Positions 32,682 through 40,955 of a DNA stretch of 42,129 nucleotides are shown here, in pieces. Position numbers and translations under genes: made by a program. Below the pieces are notes generated by a model. That model worked only from the letters and a program-made list of their open reading frames with translations. It ran no database searches and was not told where the DNA came from. Location: NCBI GenBank assembly GCA_030610655.1, contig JAUWRG010000007.1, forward strand, positions 1-42,129, written 5' to 3'. Position 1 is the stretch's first letter; every line of letters starts with the position of its first letter. Source of the stretch: Dehalococcoidia bacterium (GTDB lineage: Bacteria > Chloroflexota > Dehalococcoidia > E44-bin15).

Positions 32682-33628
32682 GCACATAGCTCGGCAACTA
32701 GGAGGTCAAGGGCAAGATCGCCCTTCCACACCCCCTTCTTTATAGAGAGGTCGGTCTCCAGTAGTTTATGGTATACCTGTTCTAGTCGTTTCATGGAATA
32801 ACGATTACTCTGTTCAATCGCCTTCGTCAACACATAATCTGAGGTTAAACCCAGTCGACCCTTAATTTCGGCCATAGACGCCCCCCTTCGACTAAGCTCC
32901 TTTGCTTGAACCAGCATGCGAAGCTGCCTGGTAATCATCACTATCAAATAGGGTGCTGATGCGCCTTGCTGAAGCAATTGGTGCAACAATGACGCCGCTG
33001 TTGGAGATCTCCCCTCTATAAGCGCATCAACCATAGCAAAAACGCTCGCCTCCCGAGCGTAGCTAACCACCTCCCTCACATCCCCGACGTCGATGCGTCG
33101 CCCCAAGGTATATAGGAGCAGTTTTTCGATCTCGCTGGCCAAGACCCACAGATTCTCCCCAACAAGCGAGGCAATCAATCTTACCGCCTGGGGGGACATG
33201 TTACCCCCTTTTTCCTTTGCTCGCCGCTGGATCCACTCTTGCAACGCTGTCCCTTTGAGGAGAGGGAATTCTTTCACCGAAGCCACCGCTTCAAGCTTTC
33301 GGAGTAGTGCATTATCCCTCTTTATCGAACCATCGATTAAGATAAGCACCGTGGTCGGGGGCATGTCAACAACTCGTTCCTTGAGAGCCACCCATTCGGT
33401 ATTGCCCCCCTTAAAGCGACCAAGCAGCCCCTCAGCAATTACGAGACGGTGAGAACCCAAGAAGGGCATCGCCATGCAGGCATCCATCAATTGGTTTAAC
33501 CCCAACCGCTGCCCTTCAAAAACTGTAGTATTGTACGCTAAGGAATCCCTATCACCCAAACCCGCCTTGATCTTTTCCACCTCCTCCTTGATGGAGAAAT
33601 CATCGGCACCAAAAAGTATGTAACGCAT
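32678..33628 (-). CDS. holA: DNA polymerase III delta subunit
   Basis: The ORF opens at 33682, but MRYILFGADDFSI at 33628 is the family start (316 aa). It is the clamp-loader delta subunit that opens the beta clamp. Seen: LFGADDFSIKEEVEKI, MAMPFLGSHRLVIAEG, VLILIDGSIKRDNALLRKL, FPLLKGTALQEWIQRRA, VGENLWVLASEIEKLLLYT and the C-terminal helical RYSMKRLEQVYHKLLETDLSIK. Full length. Convergent with the PHP gene; upstream lies the tandem-repeat region. Confidence 0.92.
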   Translation of the reverse strand: MRYILFGADDFSIKEEVEKIKAGLGDRDSLAYNTTVFEGQRLGLNQLMDACMAMPFLGSHRLVIAEGLLGRFKGGNTEWVALKERVVDMPPTTVLILIDGSIKRDNALLRKLEAVASVKEFPLLKGTALQEWIQRRAKEKGGNMSPQAVRLIASLVGENLWVLASEIEKLLLYTLGRRIDVGDVREVVSYAREASVFAMVDALIEGRSPTAASLLHQLLQQGASAPYLIVMITRQLRMLVQAKELSRRGASMAEIKGRLGLTSDYVLTKAIEQSNRYSMKRLEQVYHKLLETDLSIKKGVWKGDLALDLLVAELCA

Positions 33629-33674
33629 CCCTTCACTCTGTCCTTGATTCGAACATAGGATGTTTCCCATATCT

Positions 33675-33882
33675 CCTGTCATTCTGAGCCGCTTCGGCTT
33701 CCTGTCATTCTGAGCCGCTTCGGCTTCCTGTCATTCTGAGCCGCTTCGGCTTCCTGTCATTCTGAGCCGCTTCAGCTTCCCGTCATTCTGAGCCGCTTCA
33801 GCTTCCTGTCATTCTGAGCCGCTTTGGCTTCCTATCATTCTGAGCCGCTTCGGCTTCCTGTCATTCTGAGCCGAAGGCGAAG
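33675..33882. repeat. Eight 26-bp tandem repeats
   Basis: CCTGTCATTCTGAGCCGCTT plus CGGCTT recurs with an exact period of 26 bp: unit starts at 33675, 33701, 33727, 33753, 33779, 33805, 33831 and 33857, with single-base changes in some. No spacers separate the units, so it is not a CRISPR. CTGTCATTCTGAG is also the left end of the inverted-repeat element at 33857-33964; the array looks like an amplified element end. It lies just upstream of holA. Confidence 0.95.
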
Positions 33883-33964
33883 AATCTCTGCTCGTCCACT
33901 TGAAAAGATTCTTTGGTCGCGGAGTTTACCCTGAGTCAAACGAAGGACTCCCTCAGAATGACAG
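33857..33964. repeat. Inverted-repeat (MITE-like) element
   Basis: Its left end CTGTCATTCTGAG (33858-33870) is exactly complementary to the right end CTCAGAATGACAG (33952-33964). Inside, GAAGAATCT and AGATTCTTT form a second pair. About 107 bp with no coding potential. The form matches small nonautonomous palindromic elements found dispersed in bacterial genomes. The left end is continuous with the tandem array. Confidence 0.8.
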
Positions 33965-34127
33965 CCTATTTTATACCTGCTTCGCAGCCGTGATTTGTTG
34001 GCCGGCAGCCGCCCATGATGTCTGCTCTCCTATTCTAGTGCATAACCTGACTCCCGACTAGACCTATAACCAAGGGATTATGCCTTTTCACGATAGAAAA
34101 CTGAAAGCTCCTCATTACCCACATCTT

Positions 34128-34201
34128 CCCCCCTTTTGTAAAGGGGGCAAGGGGGATTATGCGAGAGAACACCAGTCTAAAATCCCCCTTTGTAAAGGGG
34201 G
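34128..34201. repeat. Pair of CCCCCTTT-GTAAAGGGGG palindromes
   Basis: Two copies, CCCCCCTTTTGTAAAGGGGG (34128-34147) and CCCCCTTTGTAAAGGGGG (34184-34201), are 36 nt apart, with GGGGGATT and AATCCCCC also paired between them. This is a known style of dispersed intergenic repeat. The minus ORF at 34035-34247 is built from this repeat and is not a gene. Confidence 0.75.
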
Positions 34202-34218
34202 TAAAGAACCATCTTTTC

Positions 34219-34318
34219 AGGCCGTCCAAAAAGGGTAGCGTAGCCACTCCTGTGGCTACGAATTCTTCGTCGTGACAGGAGTCACGACGCTACGCGGAAT
34301 GAGGTTTTTAGACAGCCT
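34219..34318. repeat. 100-bp element with 14-bp terminal inverted repeats and two perfect hairpins
   Basis: Ends AGGCCGTCCAAAAA (34219-34232) and TTTTTAGACAGCCT (34305-34318) pair at 12 of 14 positions. Inside are two hairpins with 9-bp perfect arms: CGTAGCCAC-TCCT-GTGGCTACG (34239-34260) and CGTCGTGAC-AGGA-GTCACGACG (34268-34289). The two loops, TCCT and AGGA, are complementary. GTAGCG and CGCTAC frame the pair. Non-coding; likely a mobile palindromic element. Confidence 0.8.
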
Positions 34319-34387
34319 GTTTTGGAATATGTTATCATAAGTTTGAGCAGGTCATGCGATATTACCTAGAATAGCGGTGAGAACACA

Positions 34388-34537
34388 ATGTTACTGGACA
34401 GAAAATCGTATGTATGGATTTACGACAGGATTCACTGCCGTTACTATAACCTTCTAATCAAATTTTTGTCTTCTGCCCTTTTGGGGCGAAGAGAAATAAA
34501 AGCTTGCCATGCAACGGGAACCAGCAATAAAGTGTAG
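34388..34537 (+). pseudogene. Short methyltransferase-like N-terminal fragment
   Basis: A 49-aa frame, too short for the ORF track, reads VWIYDRIHCRYYNLLIKFLS and ends 9 nt before ychF. It resembles the start of UbiE-like methyltransferases (YDRIAPFYDLL...), but the SAM-binding region that should follow is absent, and it ends in CHATGTSNKV. It may be a truncated gene or a short upstream ORF. No strong ribosome-binding site is visible. Confidence 0.35.
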
Positions 34538-34546
34538 AGTGAGAAA

Positions 34547-35641
34547 ATGGAGATCGGGATCATTGGGCTGCCCAAAAGTGGCAAGACCACTATTTTCAAC
34601 GCCTTGACCAAAGGCAAGGCTGACATTGGCTCTTATACTACAGGGGGACCAAATTTTGGGGTGGTCAAGGTGCCAGACCCCAGACTCGACGGTCTGGATG
34701 AGATATTTCACCCCAAAAAGAAGACCGCCGCCGAGGTGCGATATGTCGATGTCGGGGTTCCTCCCAAGGGCTTGGGCAAGACAGAAGGGCTCGGCGGTCA
34801 GTTCTTCGTGCATATGAGCCAAGCAGATGCCCTTCTACACGTGGTGCGCACCTTCGATGATGACAGCGTACCCCACATCGAAGGAAGCATAGATCCAGCG
34901 AGGGACATCGACATCATGAACATGGAGCTTACCTTCTCCGACCTTTCCATCTTGGAAAAGAGACTACAAAAGATTGAGCTCTCCCTCAAAGCGGCGAAAC
35001 CTCATGAGCGAGAAGGCCTTCCCAAGGAGCAATCACTTCTGGAAAGAATCAAAACGGCGTTGGAAGAAGATGTCCCGATTAGAGAGCAACAGCTACCCGA
35101 TGACGAGAAGAAACTTATCTCAGGCTATCAATTTCTCACCGCCAAGCCGCTTCTCCTAGTGGCTAACATCGGAGAAGAAAGCCTACCCCAAGCAGGCTCG
35201 CTGGAGGAAGAGTGGCGCACCCGATACCTGCGCCCTCAAGTGAACGTTGCTGCCCTTTGTGGCAAGCTTGAGATGGAACTGGCTCAGCTAGAAGATGCCG
35301 ATGCCCAGGAGTTCCGCTCCTCCATGGGACTGGAAGAGGCAGCACTAGACCGCATGATCAGGCTTTCCTATGACCTACTGGGGCTCATCTCGTTCTTCAC
35401 TGTGGTGTCTGACGAAGTGAAGGCTTGGTCTATCCAGAGAGACACCCCTGCAATAAAAGCAGCAGGGAAGATTCACTCAGACATGGAAAGAGGCTTCATC
35501 CGGGCGGAGGTCATCGGCTACCATGACATGGTGAGATACGGTAGCATCGCCGAAGGAAGAAAGAAGGGACTTGTACATGTAGAAGGGAAGAGCTATATCG
35601 TCAAAGATGGCGATGTAATCACATTCCTCTTTAATGTCTGA
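34547..35641 (+). CDS. ychF: YchF/OLA1-family ATPase
   Basis: 364 aa, normal length. Seen: P-loop GLPKSGKT (7-14), FGVVKVPDPRLDGL, VRYVDVGVPPKG, the long helical insertion, NxxE-type specificity motif KPLLLVANIGE, and a C-terminal TGS domain (LLGLISFFTVVSDEVKAWSI, ... VEGKSYIVKDGDVITFLFNV). YchF binds ribosomes and prefers ATP. The P-loop has KSGKT where most have NVGKS. Intact. Confidence 0.92.
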   Translation: MEIGIIGLPKSGKTTIFNALTKGKADIGSYTTGGPNFGVVKVPDPRLDGLDEIFHPKKKTAAEVRYVDVGVPPKGLGKTEGLGGQFFVHMSQADALLHVVRTFDDDSVPHIEGSIDPARDIDIMNMELTFSDLSILEKRLQKIELSLKAAKPHEREGLPKEQSLLERIKTALEEDVPIREQQLPDDEKKLISGYQFLTAKPLLLVANIGEESLPQAGSLEEEWRTRYLRPQVNVAALCGKLEMELAQLEDADAQEFRSSMGLEEAALDRMIRLSYDLLGLISFFTVVSDEVKAWSIQRDTPAIKAAGKIHSDMERGFIRAEVIGYHDMVRYGSIAEGRKKGLVHVEGKSYIVKDGDVITFLFNV

Positions 35642-35900
35642 TCTCTCACCGTCGCAACTCGTTCGGTCACAACATTACAGGCCTACTCCCTAACGCGCCA
35701 CACATTCTGACGTTTCGTGCAACCTGTCATTAGGGTCCTGAGGCTAACCCATGGTTATGATTGGCATTGGCCAAAACTAATTCCTCATTGAATTATACGC
35801 CCACCAAGGTGTAAGATGAGGATTGATTATGTAGGCTACGTACTTCATACAATTATCGTCGTATTTGAAAAATAGGGAGTATGAATTGGGGATTGCGTTT

Positions 35901-38900
35901 ATGGTTGACTTGGAGCGTCAGCAATCTGTGCATAACCTACTCAAGCGATTTACCGGACTGGAACCACTGAAGCAGTTGCTCTGGTCCGAGTTGAATTATC
36001 AGCGTGTTAATCAACCTCTTTCTCGACGGGATTGGGGCACTACAGCCGCTACGGCTCTTGCCGAAGACCCGATCCTTTTCGCCAGCGGCGGGCAAGACGA
36101 TGATTTTCATGTGATCTATGCCCGGCTAGCAAATAACCAGTTACTTCTAGGGCAAGAACGTCCGGTCATCTCCAGATTATTGCGTGACCACCCCTATGCT
36201 TTATTCGTTTGCTCTAATACAACGCAGGACCGCTGGCATTTTATTAACGTTAAGTATGAAGAGGATAGCACCAAGCGGCGTTCATTCCGTCGTATAACCG
36301 TAGGTACTGAGGAACGACTACGGACAGCATCGGAGCGGTTGGCCATGCTTGACCTGGAAACTATTAGCAGTGATCTTTTTGGTCTCCCACCGCTGTTAGT
36401 TCAGGAACGCCATGATGAGGCGTTTGATGTTGAAGCGGTAACACGAGAGTTTTTCAAAGCATATCGCGAAATATTTGAGGGCGTTGAAGAGCGTATCGAA
36501 GGGTTTGATGATCCTGGCAGCAAGAGGCTTTTCACCCAGCGATTATTCAACCGCCTCATGTTTATCGCCTTTGTCCAGAAGAAGGGATGGCTGAAATTCG
36601 ATTTGCAAACAAACTATCTCTCGGCACTATGGAAGGCTTATGGGCAAGATGCATCCTCAAAGACAAATTTCTATAGTGACCGGCTAAAGCTTCTCTTCTT
36701 CACCGGGCTCAATACCCCCAACGAAGTCAATATCGTAGACATCAATCGAAACGGCGTGCTTAAAAAACTGATTGGCGATGTGCCCTACCTCAATGGTGGG
36801 CTGTTCGAGGAGGACGAGGACGACCATAACCCCGAAATCGTTGTGCCTGATGAGTGCATTGAGGCTGTGCTCAGTGAACTCTTTAACCGATTCAATTTCA
36901 CAGTTACCGAGAGCACGCCACTGGATATCGAGGTTGCAGTCGATCCGGAGATGCTGGGCAAGGTTTTCGAGGAATTAGTTACCGGCAGACATGAAACAGG
37001 TAGTTACTACACACCTAAGCCAGTGGTCTCTTTTATGGGTCGGGAGGCGTTGAAAGGCTATCTGGAAACAACTCTCCGCAATGAATCACCCTCAGCCATA
37101 CAGCAATTCGTGGAGGAACACGACCCAGCAGAACTCCGAAACCCTGAAGCAGTTTTGGAGGCACTCCGCAGTGTCAGGGTCTGCGACCCCGCCTGTGGCA
37201 GCGGGGCATATCTACTGGGCATGCTGCATGAACTGCTGGACTTGCGAACATGCCTCTTTGCCACGAGGAATCTTGACCCCATTTCCTCCTATGAGCGCAA
37301 ACTGGAAATCATCCAGAACAATGTTTACGGCGTGGATATGGACCCCTTTGCTGTCAACATCGCCCGGCTGCGTCTATGGCTCTCCCTAGCGGTGGAATTC
37401 GAGGGTGACCGCCCACCACCGCTACCCAACCTGGACTTCAAGATAGAGGACGGCGACAGCTTGGCTGCCCCTGACCCTTCCGCTAAGATGCAGGGCAGCT
37501 TTCGCCAGCACCAGATCGAGGATTATTTGCGTCTGAAGGCTACCTATATGACAGCGCACGGTGGCGAGAAGCTGACACTGCGGAAGCAAATCAACGTTCT
37601 TAAAGGGGAAATCTCCGCCTGGACTCACGGTGGGAATCCGGTCATCGGGTTTGATTGGCCGGTTGAGTTTGCCGAGGCGTTCGCTGACGGTGGCTTCGAC
37701 ATCGTGCTGGCTAATCCACCTTATGTCCGCGCCGACGCACAGTTCAAGCACCTCAAAGATGAAGACGAACGTCAAGCTGCTATTGCCGAATGGAAGGACT
37801 ACCGCGCTACGCTTCTCAAGAGCGGCGTCTACCAGACACTCTACGAGAAGTGGGACCTGTATTTGCCATTCCTGGAACGCGCTCACCAACTGCTGCATAC
37901 AGGCGGGCGCATGGTGTTTATCATTTCCGACGCTTACAATGCTGCCAAATACGCTTACAAATCACATGAGTTCTTTTTCAGCAACGCCTGCATCGACCGC
38001 ATTGACTTCTGCACCGATATCCCGCTCTTCAAGGCGGGCATCAGCAATACCATCGTCCACTTTGCCAAAGCAACTCCTGATGCCAACCACCAACCCATCC
38101 GCGTCCACCGCTGGGGAGAGAAACAAGAGGACTTTGAGCAAAACGCTGAGGTTTTGCCCACCGCCTTGCAAGCCAAGTTTGGCAGGACGATCTTCCGAGT
38201 GGATGCGACCGAAGCAGATGGAGTAGGGGAATTCGTGCCCTTGGCTAAGGTTTGCTACCTCAGTTGGGGACTTAGACCAAACAGTGATGAGAGATACTAT
38301 CAAGGTGCATTCACAACTAGAGATATGATTTCAGACGTCGAGGATAAAGCCCACCCAAAGCCATTCGTTCAGGGTAAAGACACAGTGAAGTGGTGGGCTT
38401 ATCGTATTCGTTACTTGGAGTGGAACACAAAGCGCGCACCCGCAATGTTTGCCCGCCCTACCTTCCCTGAACTTTATGACGTGCCAGAGAAACTCTTGGT
38501 GGTAAAGGTTAGTGGTGTTGCTCCCAGAGTCGTTTTCGATAATCGTCAACTCATTTGCACAGATTCCTTTTGCTGTTGTGTGCCGTGGCACTATCTCAAG
38601 GGTGTTCGGAACAAGTCCATCCAGAAGACAGCAAGGTATCGAGATGAGCTAAAGCACAACGAAGCCTCACCCACCATATTCCGTGAGGAGTTGGAGGAAC
38701 TGTCGCAGCAATTCGCACCGAAATATTTACTGGCAGTGATGAACTCCACCTTTGCCAGGGAATGGCTGGCGACACGACGACGGCACAAAATACAACTCTA
38801 TCCCGACGACTGGAAGCAATTGCCCATTGCACCCGCTACGGCAGAGGAGCAGGCAGCGATTGTAGCGCTGGTAGACCAAATCCTTGCGCTCTATGCGAAA

Positions 38901-38993
38901 CATGGCTACCCATTGCCACCACAGGCTCAGGTGCACTTGCAGGAACTGGAAAAGGCGATAGATGAGAAAGTAGCAACGCTCTATAGTCACTAG
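35901..38993 (+). CDS. Eco57I-type N6-adenine DNA methylase (possible type IIG restriction-modification enzyme)
   Basis: The ORF opens with TTG at 35865; ATG 35901 fits the family start (MVDLERQQSVHNLLKRF) and gives 1030 aa. The N-terminal 350 residues are the conserved unknown part of this family (QDDDFHVIYARL, RLLRDHPYALFVCSN, FRRITVGTEERLRTASERLA). The methylase core has GSYYTPKPVV, motif I CDPACGSGAYLLGML (about residue 440 of the long ORF), NVYGVDMDPFAVNIARLRLW and motif IV ANPPYV (about 615). The C-terminal third is TaqI-like target recognition. I cannot see a sure nuclease motif, so it may be a lone methylase or type IIG. It opens the second accessory island. Confidence 0.82.
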   Translation: MVDLERQQSVHNLLKRFTGLEPLKQLLWSELNYQRVNQPLSRRDWGTTAATALAEDPILFASGGQDDDFHVIYARLANNQLLLGQERPVISRLLRDHPYALFVCSNTTQDRWHFINVKYEEDSTKRRSFRRITVGTEERLRTASERLAMLDLETISSDLFGLPPLLVQERHDEAFDVEAVTREFFKAYREIFEGVEERIEGFDDPGSKRLFTQRLFNRLMFIAFVQKKGWLKFDLQTNYLSALWKAYGQDASSKTNFYSDRLKLLFFTGLNTPNEVNIVDINRNGVLKKLIGDVPYLNGGLFEEDEDDHNPEIVVPDECIEAVLSELFNRFNFTVTESTPLDIEVAVDPEMLGKVFEELVTGRHETGSYYTPKPVVSFMGREALKGYLETTLRNESPSAIQQFVEEHDPAELRNPEAVLEALRSVRVCDPACGSGAYLLGMLHELLDLRTCLFATRNLDPISSYERKLEIIQNNVYGVDMDPFAVNIARLRLWLSLAVEFEGDRPPPLPNLDFKIEDGDSLAAPDPSAKMQGSFRQHQIEDYLRLKATYMTAHGGEKLTLRKQINVLKGEISAWTHGGNPVIGFDWPVEFAEAFADGGFDIVLANPPYVRADAQFKHLKDEDERQAAIAEWKDYRATLLKSGVYQTLYEKWDLYLPFLERAHQLLHTGGRMVFIISDAYNAAKYAYKSHEFFFSNACIDRIDFCTDIPLFKAGISNTIVHFAKATPDANHQPIRVHRWGEKQEDFEQNAEVLPTALQAKFGRTIFRVDATEADGVGEFVPLAKVCYLSWGLRPNSDERYYQGAFTTRDMISDVEDKAHPKPFVQGKDTVKWWAYRIRYLEWNTKRAPAMFARPTFPELYDVPEKLLVVKVSGVAPRVVFDNRQLICTDSFCCCVPWHYLKGVRNKSIQKTARYRDELKHNEASPTIFREELEELSQQFAPKYLLAVMNSTFAREWLATRRRHKIQLYPDDWKQLPIAPATAEEQAAIVALVDQILALYAKHGYPLPPQAQVHLQELEKAIDEKVATLYSH

Positions 38994-39110
38994 AAGCTGG
39001 ACAGGGTGGTCTTCGAAGTCCTGAGGCTTATTGAAGAGGAGCAGCTAGCGGTCTATCAGGCGGTTGTTGAGCTGGTGAAGAACCGCTTGTCGAAGGCAGG
39101 AAGCATCTAA
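38994..39110 (+). pseudogene. Methylase C-terminal tail fragment, in frame after the methylase stop
   Basis: Directly after the methylase TAG the same frame runs 38 codons to TAA: KLDRVVFEVLRLIEEEQL, VYQAVVELVKNRLSKA. This resembles the last 40 residues of many Eco57I-type/N6 methylases (LDR.VF..LGLT.EE...VY.AVVELVKNRL.KA). It lacks its own start and gene body. Either the methylase lost its tail by a stop mutation, or this is the remnant of another methylase. Confidence 0.5.
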
Positions 39111-39141
39111 TGGCGGGCACATTAGGAAGAAGGTAGACAAC

Positions 39142-40176
39142 ATGCCTAGAGGATTGCCCAGGATAGTGAAAAGCCTGCTAGATAAGGCACGAGAAGCAGC
39201 GCTTCTCGCAGTGGAGACATATAACAGACCAAGCACTGTCTTTCACTCAAGAGCGTATATCGTTCTCATGCAAATTGCATGGACATCTCTTTTTCTAGCG
39301 ATTTTCCACAGGCAGGGAATAAAACCATACTACCGGAAAAGAAATTCGCGCCGCTTCGAGAGGATTGATGAGGAACCTAAACCATGGGATCTCAGTGAAT
39401 GCATTCGACAATATTGGAAAGGCGCTGACAACGCTGTAGCGCAGAACCTGCGATTTTTCATTAAATTGCGCAACAAGATTGAACACAGGCTCCTACCAGA
39501 GCTAGATATTGAGATATTCGGCGAGTGTCAGGCACTCCTTTTCAACTTCGAGGAGATGATAGAGAAAGAATTCGGAATAAAGTATGCTTTGAATGAAAGC
39601 CTTGCTATTTCCCTTCAGTTTTCACGCATGAGGCAGACTGAGAAAGACAAGTCGGTACGGCAATTAATGAAGCCTCTCGCAGATGATGTTACCAGCTTCA
39701 TAGAAAAGTTTCGTAGCTCATTGAGCGATGACATCGCTGGCGATATGGATTACAGTTACAAGGTTTTTCTGTTTCCTAACACAGGTAGTCACCGTTCACG
39801 CGATTCGCTTGCTGTTGAATTCATACCCTATGATCCGAATGACCCAGAGCAGGTAAGGAAGGTGATTGCCCTTGTGAAGGAAAGGCATGTTTCCGTTGCG
39901 AATCTAGATAAACTCAAGCCGTCTGATGTAGCAGAACAAGTAGCGCAAGCATTGGGACCGCAGAAGAGGTTTAGCGTAAGTCACCATCATGTCAAGTGTT
40001 GGCGCTATTTTGAAGTGAGGCCTCCAAAAGATAGCGATAATCCTGCACAATGTAAGACTGAGTACTGCCAGTATGACGAACTTCACGAAGACTACGGTTA
40101 CACAAAGAAGTGGGTTGAATTTCTTATCGCTGAACTCCAGGATGATAACAAATACCGCACCATTCTTGGCAAGTAG
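39142..40176 (+). CDS. DUF3644-like protein
   Basis: 344 aa, predicted soluble. The N-terminal part (LLDKAREAALLAVETYNRP, IVLMQIAWTSLFLAIFHR, KRNSRRFERI) and AVAQNLRFFIKLRNKIEHR match the DUF3644 pattern by memory, a family common in accessory islands. FIKLRNKIEH may be a HEPN-like R...H motif, but that is a guess. No transmembrane segment. ATG has GAAGG upstream. Flanked by two methylase-tail fragments. Function unknown. Confidence 0.7.
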   Translation: MPRGLPRIVKSLLDKAREAALLAVETYNRPSTVFHSRAYIVLMQIAWTSLFLAIFHRQGIKPYYRKRNSRRFERIDEEPKPWDLSECIRQYWKGADNAVAQNLRFFIKLRNKIEHRLLPELDIEIFGECQALLFNFEEMIEKEFGIKYALNESLAISLQFSRMRQTEKDKSVRQLMKPLADDVTSFIEKFRSSLSDDIAGDMDYSYKVFLFPNTGSHRSRDSLAVEFIPYDPNDPEQVRKVIALVKERHVSVANLDKLKPSDVAEQVAQALGPQKRFSVSHHHVKCWRYFEVRPPKDSDNPAQCKTEYCQYDELHEDYGYTKKWVEFLIAELQDDNKYRTILGK

Positions 40177-40203
40177 GACGTCTTGATAGTGGAGATGCTT
40201 ATG

Positions 40204-40260
40204 ATGGTAGAGTCCAATGAATTGGTGAGGAATCGGCTGGTTAAGGCGAGATCCACATAA
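40204..40260 (+). pseudogene. Second methylase-tail-like fragment
   Basis: An 18-codon frame ending ELVRNRLVKARST and TAA. It is recognisably like ELVKNRLSKAGSI, the end of the fragment at 38994-39110, at both protein and DNA level (about 70% by eye). It follows the DUF3644-like gene. Too short to be a gene; likely a leftover tail of a lost methylase copy. Confidence 0.4.
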
Positions 40261-40277
40261 AAGGAGTTTGATTTAGA

Positions 40278-40841
40278 ATGAGCGATAAAATGGAAACAGT
40301 ACCTTTCAGAATAGTCTTACAAGGTGACGTGGGGGAAGAGCCTCCCTTGGAGAATATTGCCAGCTTGCTAAGGCATTTGGTCTACTTGCATGATAGGTTA
40401 GTCATTCTAGCTTCGCCGAAGTATCGCTCTACTGCTTGGAGCTCCTATTTCTTTTACAGGACCGGAAGGCCTTTGAAAGATGACGAGCTTTTGAAGGTTT
40501 ACTATTTGAAACAAGAATCCCCTATTGAGATAGGGATAATAATCTCTGCAGCATTAGCCTTACCTTTAGCTGCAAAAGCCTTTGTAGAACTATTAAGAAT
40601 GATACGAGACAGGAGTTTAGACAGGGAATACAAAATCCTTCGAAATGAACAGCTGCGATTGGAAGTAGAGCGCCTAATAGGAAACGCAGGCATAGAAGAC
40701 GAGTATCTTCTCAAACAAGGACAAGATAATAAAAGAGAGCGACCTTCTGATGTGGTTACTAAGGATGTAATCAGAATTGCAAGGGATGAAATAAAAATCA
40801 AGGAAATCAAAGTCATAGAGACCGTTCAGCGGTCAAGATAA
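40278..40841 (+). CDS. Unknown protein with one hydrophobic segment
   Basis: 187 aa, family not recognised. The first 85 residues are a soluble alpha/beta-like part (RIVLQGDVGEEPPLENI, YRSTAWSSYFFYRTGRP). Residues about 78-103 (ESPIEIGIIISAALALPLAAK) form one likely membrane helix, followed by a charged helical or coiled-coil tail (LRMIRDRSLDREYKIL...). AAAGGAG lies 11 nt before ATG. Between a DUF3644-like gene and a nucleotidyltransferase/HEPN pair. A membrane effector of the island is possible but unproven. Confidence 0.6.
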   Translation: MSDKMETVPFRIVLQGDVGEEPPLENIASLLRHLVYLHDRLVILASPKYRSTAWSSYFFYRTGRPLKDDELLKVYYLKQESPIEIGIIISAALALPLAAKAFVELLRMIRDRSLDREYKILRNEQLRLEVERLIGNAGIEDEYLLKQGQDNKRERPSDVVTKDVIRIARDEIKIKEIKVIETVQRSR

Positions 40842-40885
40842 AAAGGTTAAAGAAAGCGGGAAGTGTTTAGGGGTTATCACTATTA

Positions 40886-40914
40886 TTGACTTCAGGAGTT
40901 GCGCAGTATAAAAT
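40886..40914 (+). promoter_or_regulatory. Predicted sigma70-type promoter of the MNT/HEPN pair
   Basis: TTGACT (40886-40891) and TAAAAT (40909-40914) are 17 nt apart, close to consensus, and 41 nt before the nucleotidyltransferase ATG at 40956. The -10 box lies inside a 17-bp palindrome, which would let a bound repressor block polymerase. Confidence 0.6.
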
Positions 40915-40940
40915 ACTGCAATAGCAGTAAAAAGGACTGC
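40903..40940 (+). promoter_or_regulatory. Two matching 17-bp operator-like palindromes
   Basis: GCAGTATAAAATACTGC (40903-40919) and GCAGTAAAAAGGACTGC (40924-40940) share GCAGT-N7-ACTGC. Their starts are 21 bp apart, about two helical turns, so bound dimers would face the same side. The first covers the -10 box. The downstream protein begins with a winged-helix domain, so autorepression is the simple reading. Confidence 0.65.
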
Positions 40941-40955
40941 AATGTGAAGTAGGCA

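Noticed and set aside
33675-33882. Possible CRISPR array
   Set aside because: The 26-bp units abut with no spacers; this is a plain tandem repeat linked to an inverted-repeat element.
34035-34247. 70-aa minus ORF
   Set aside because: It is made of repeat sequence (CCCCCTTT palindromes), with repeated TPFTKGDFRL/APFTKGG-like strings.
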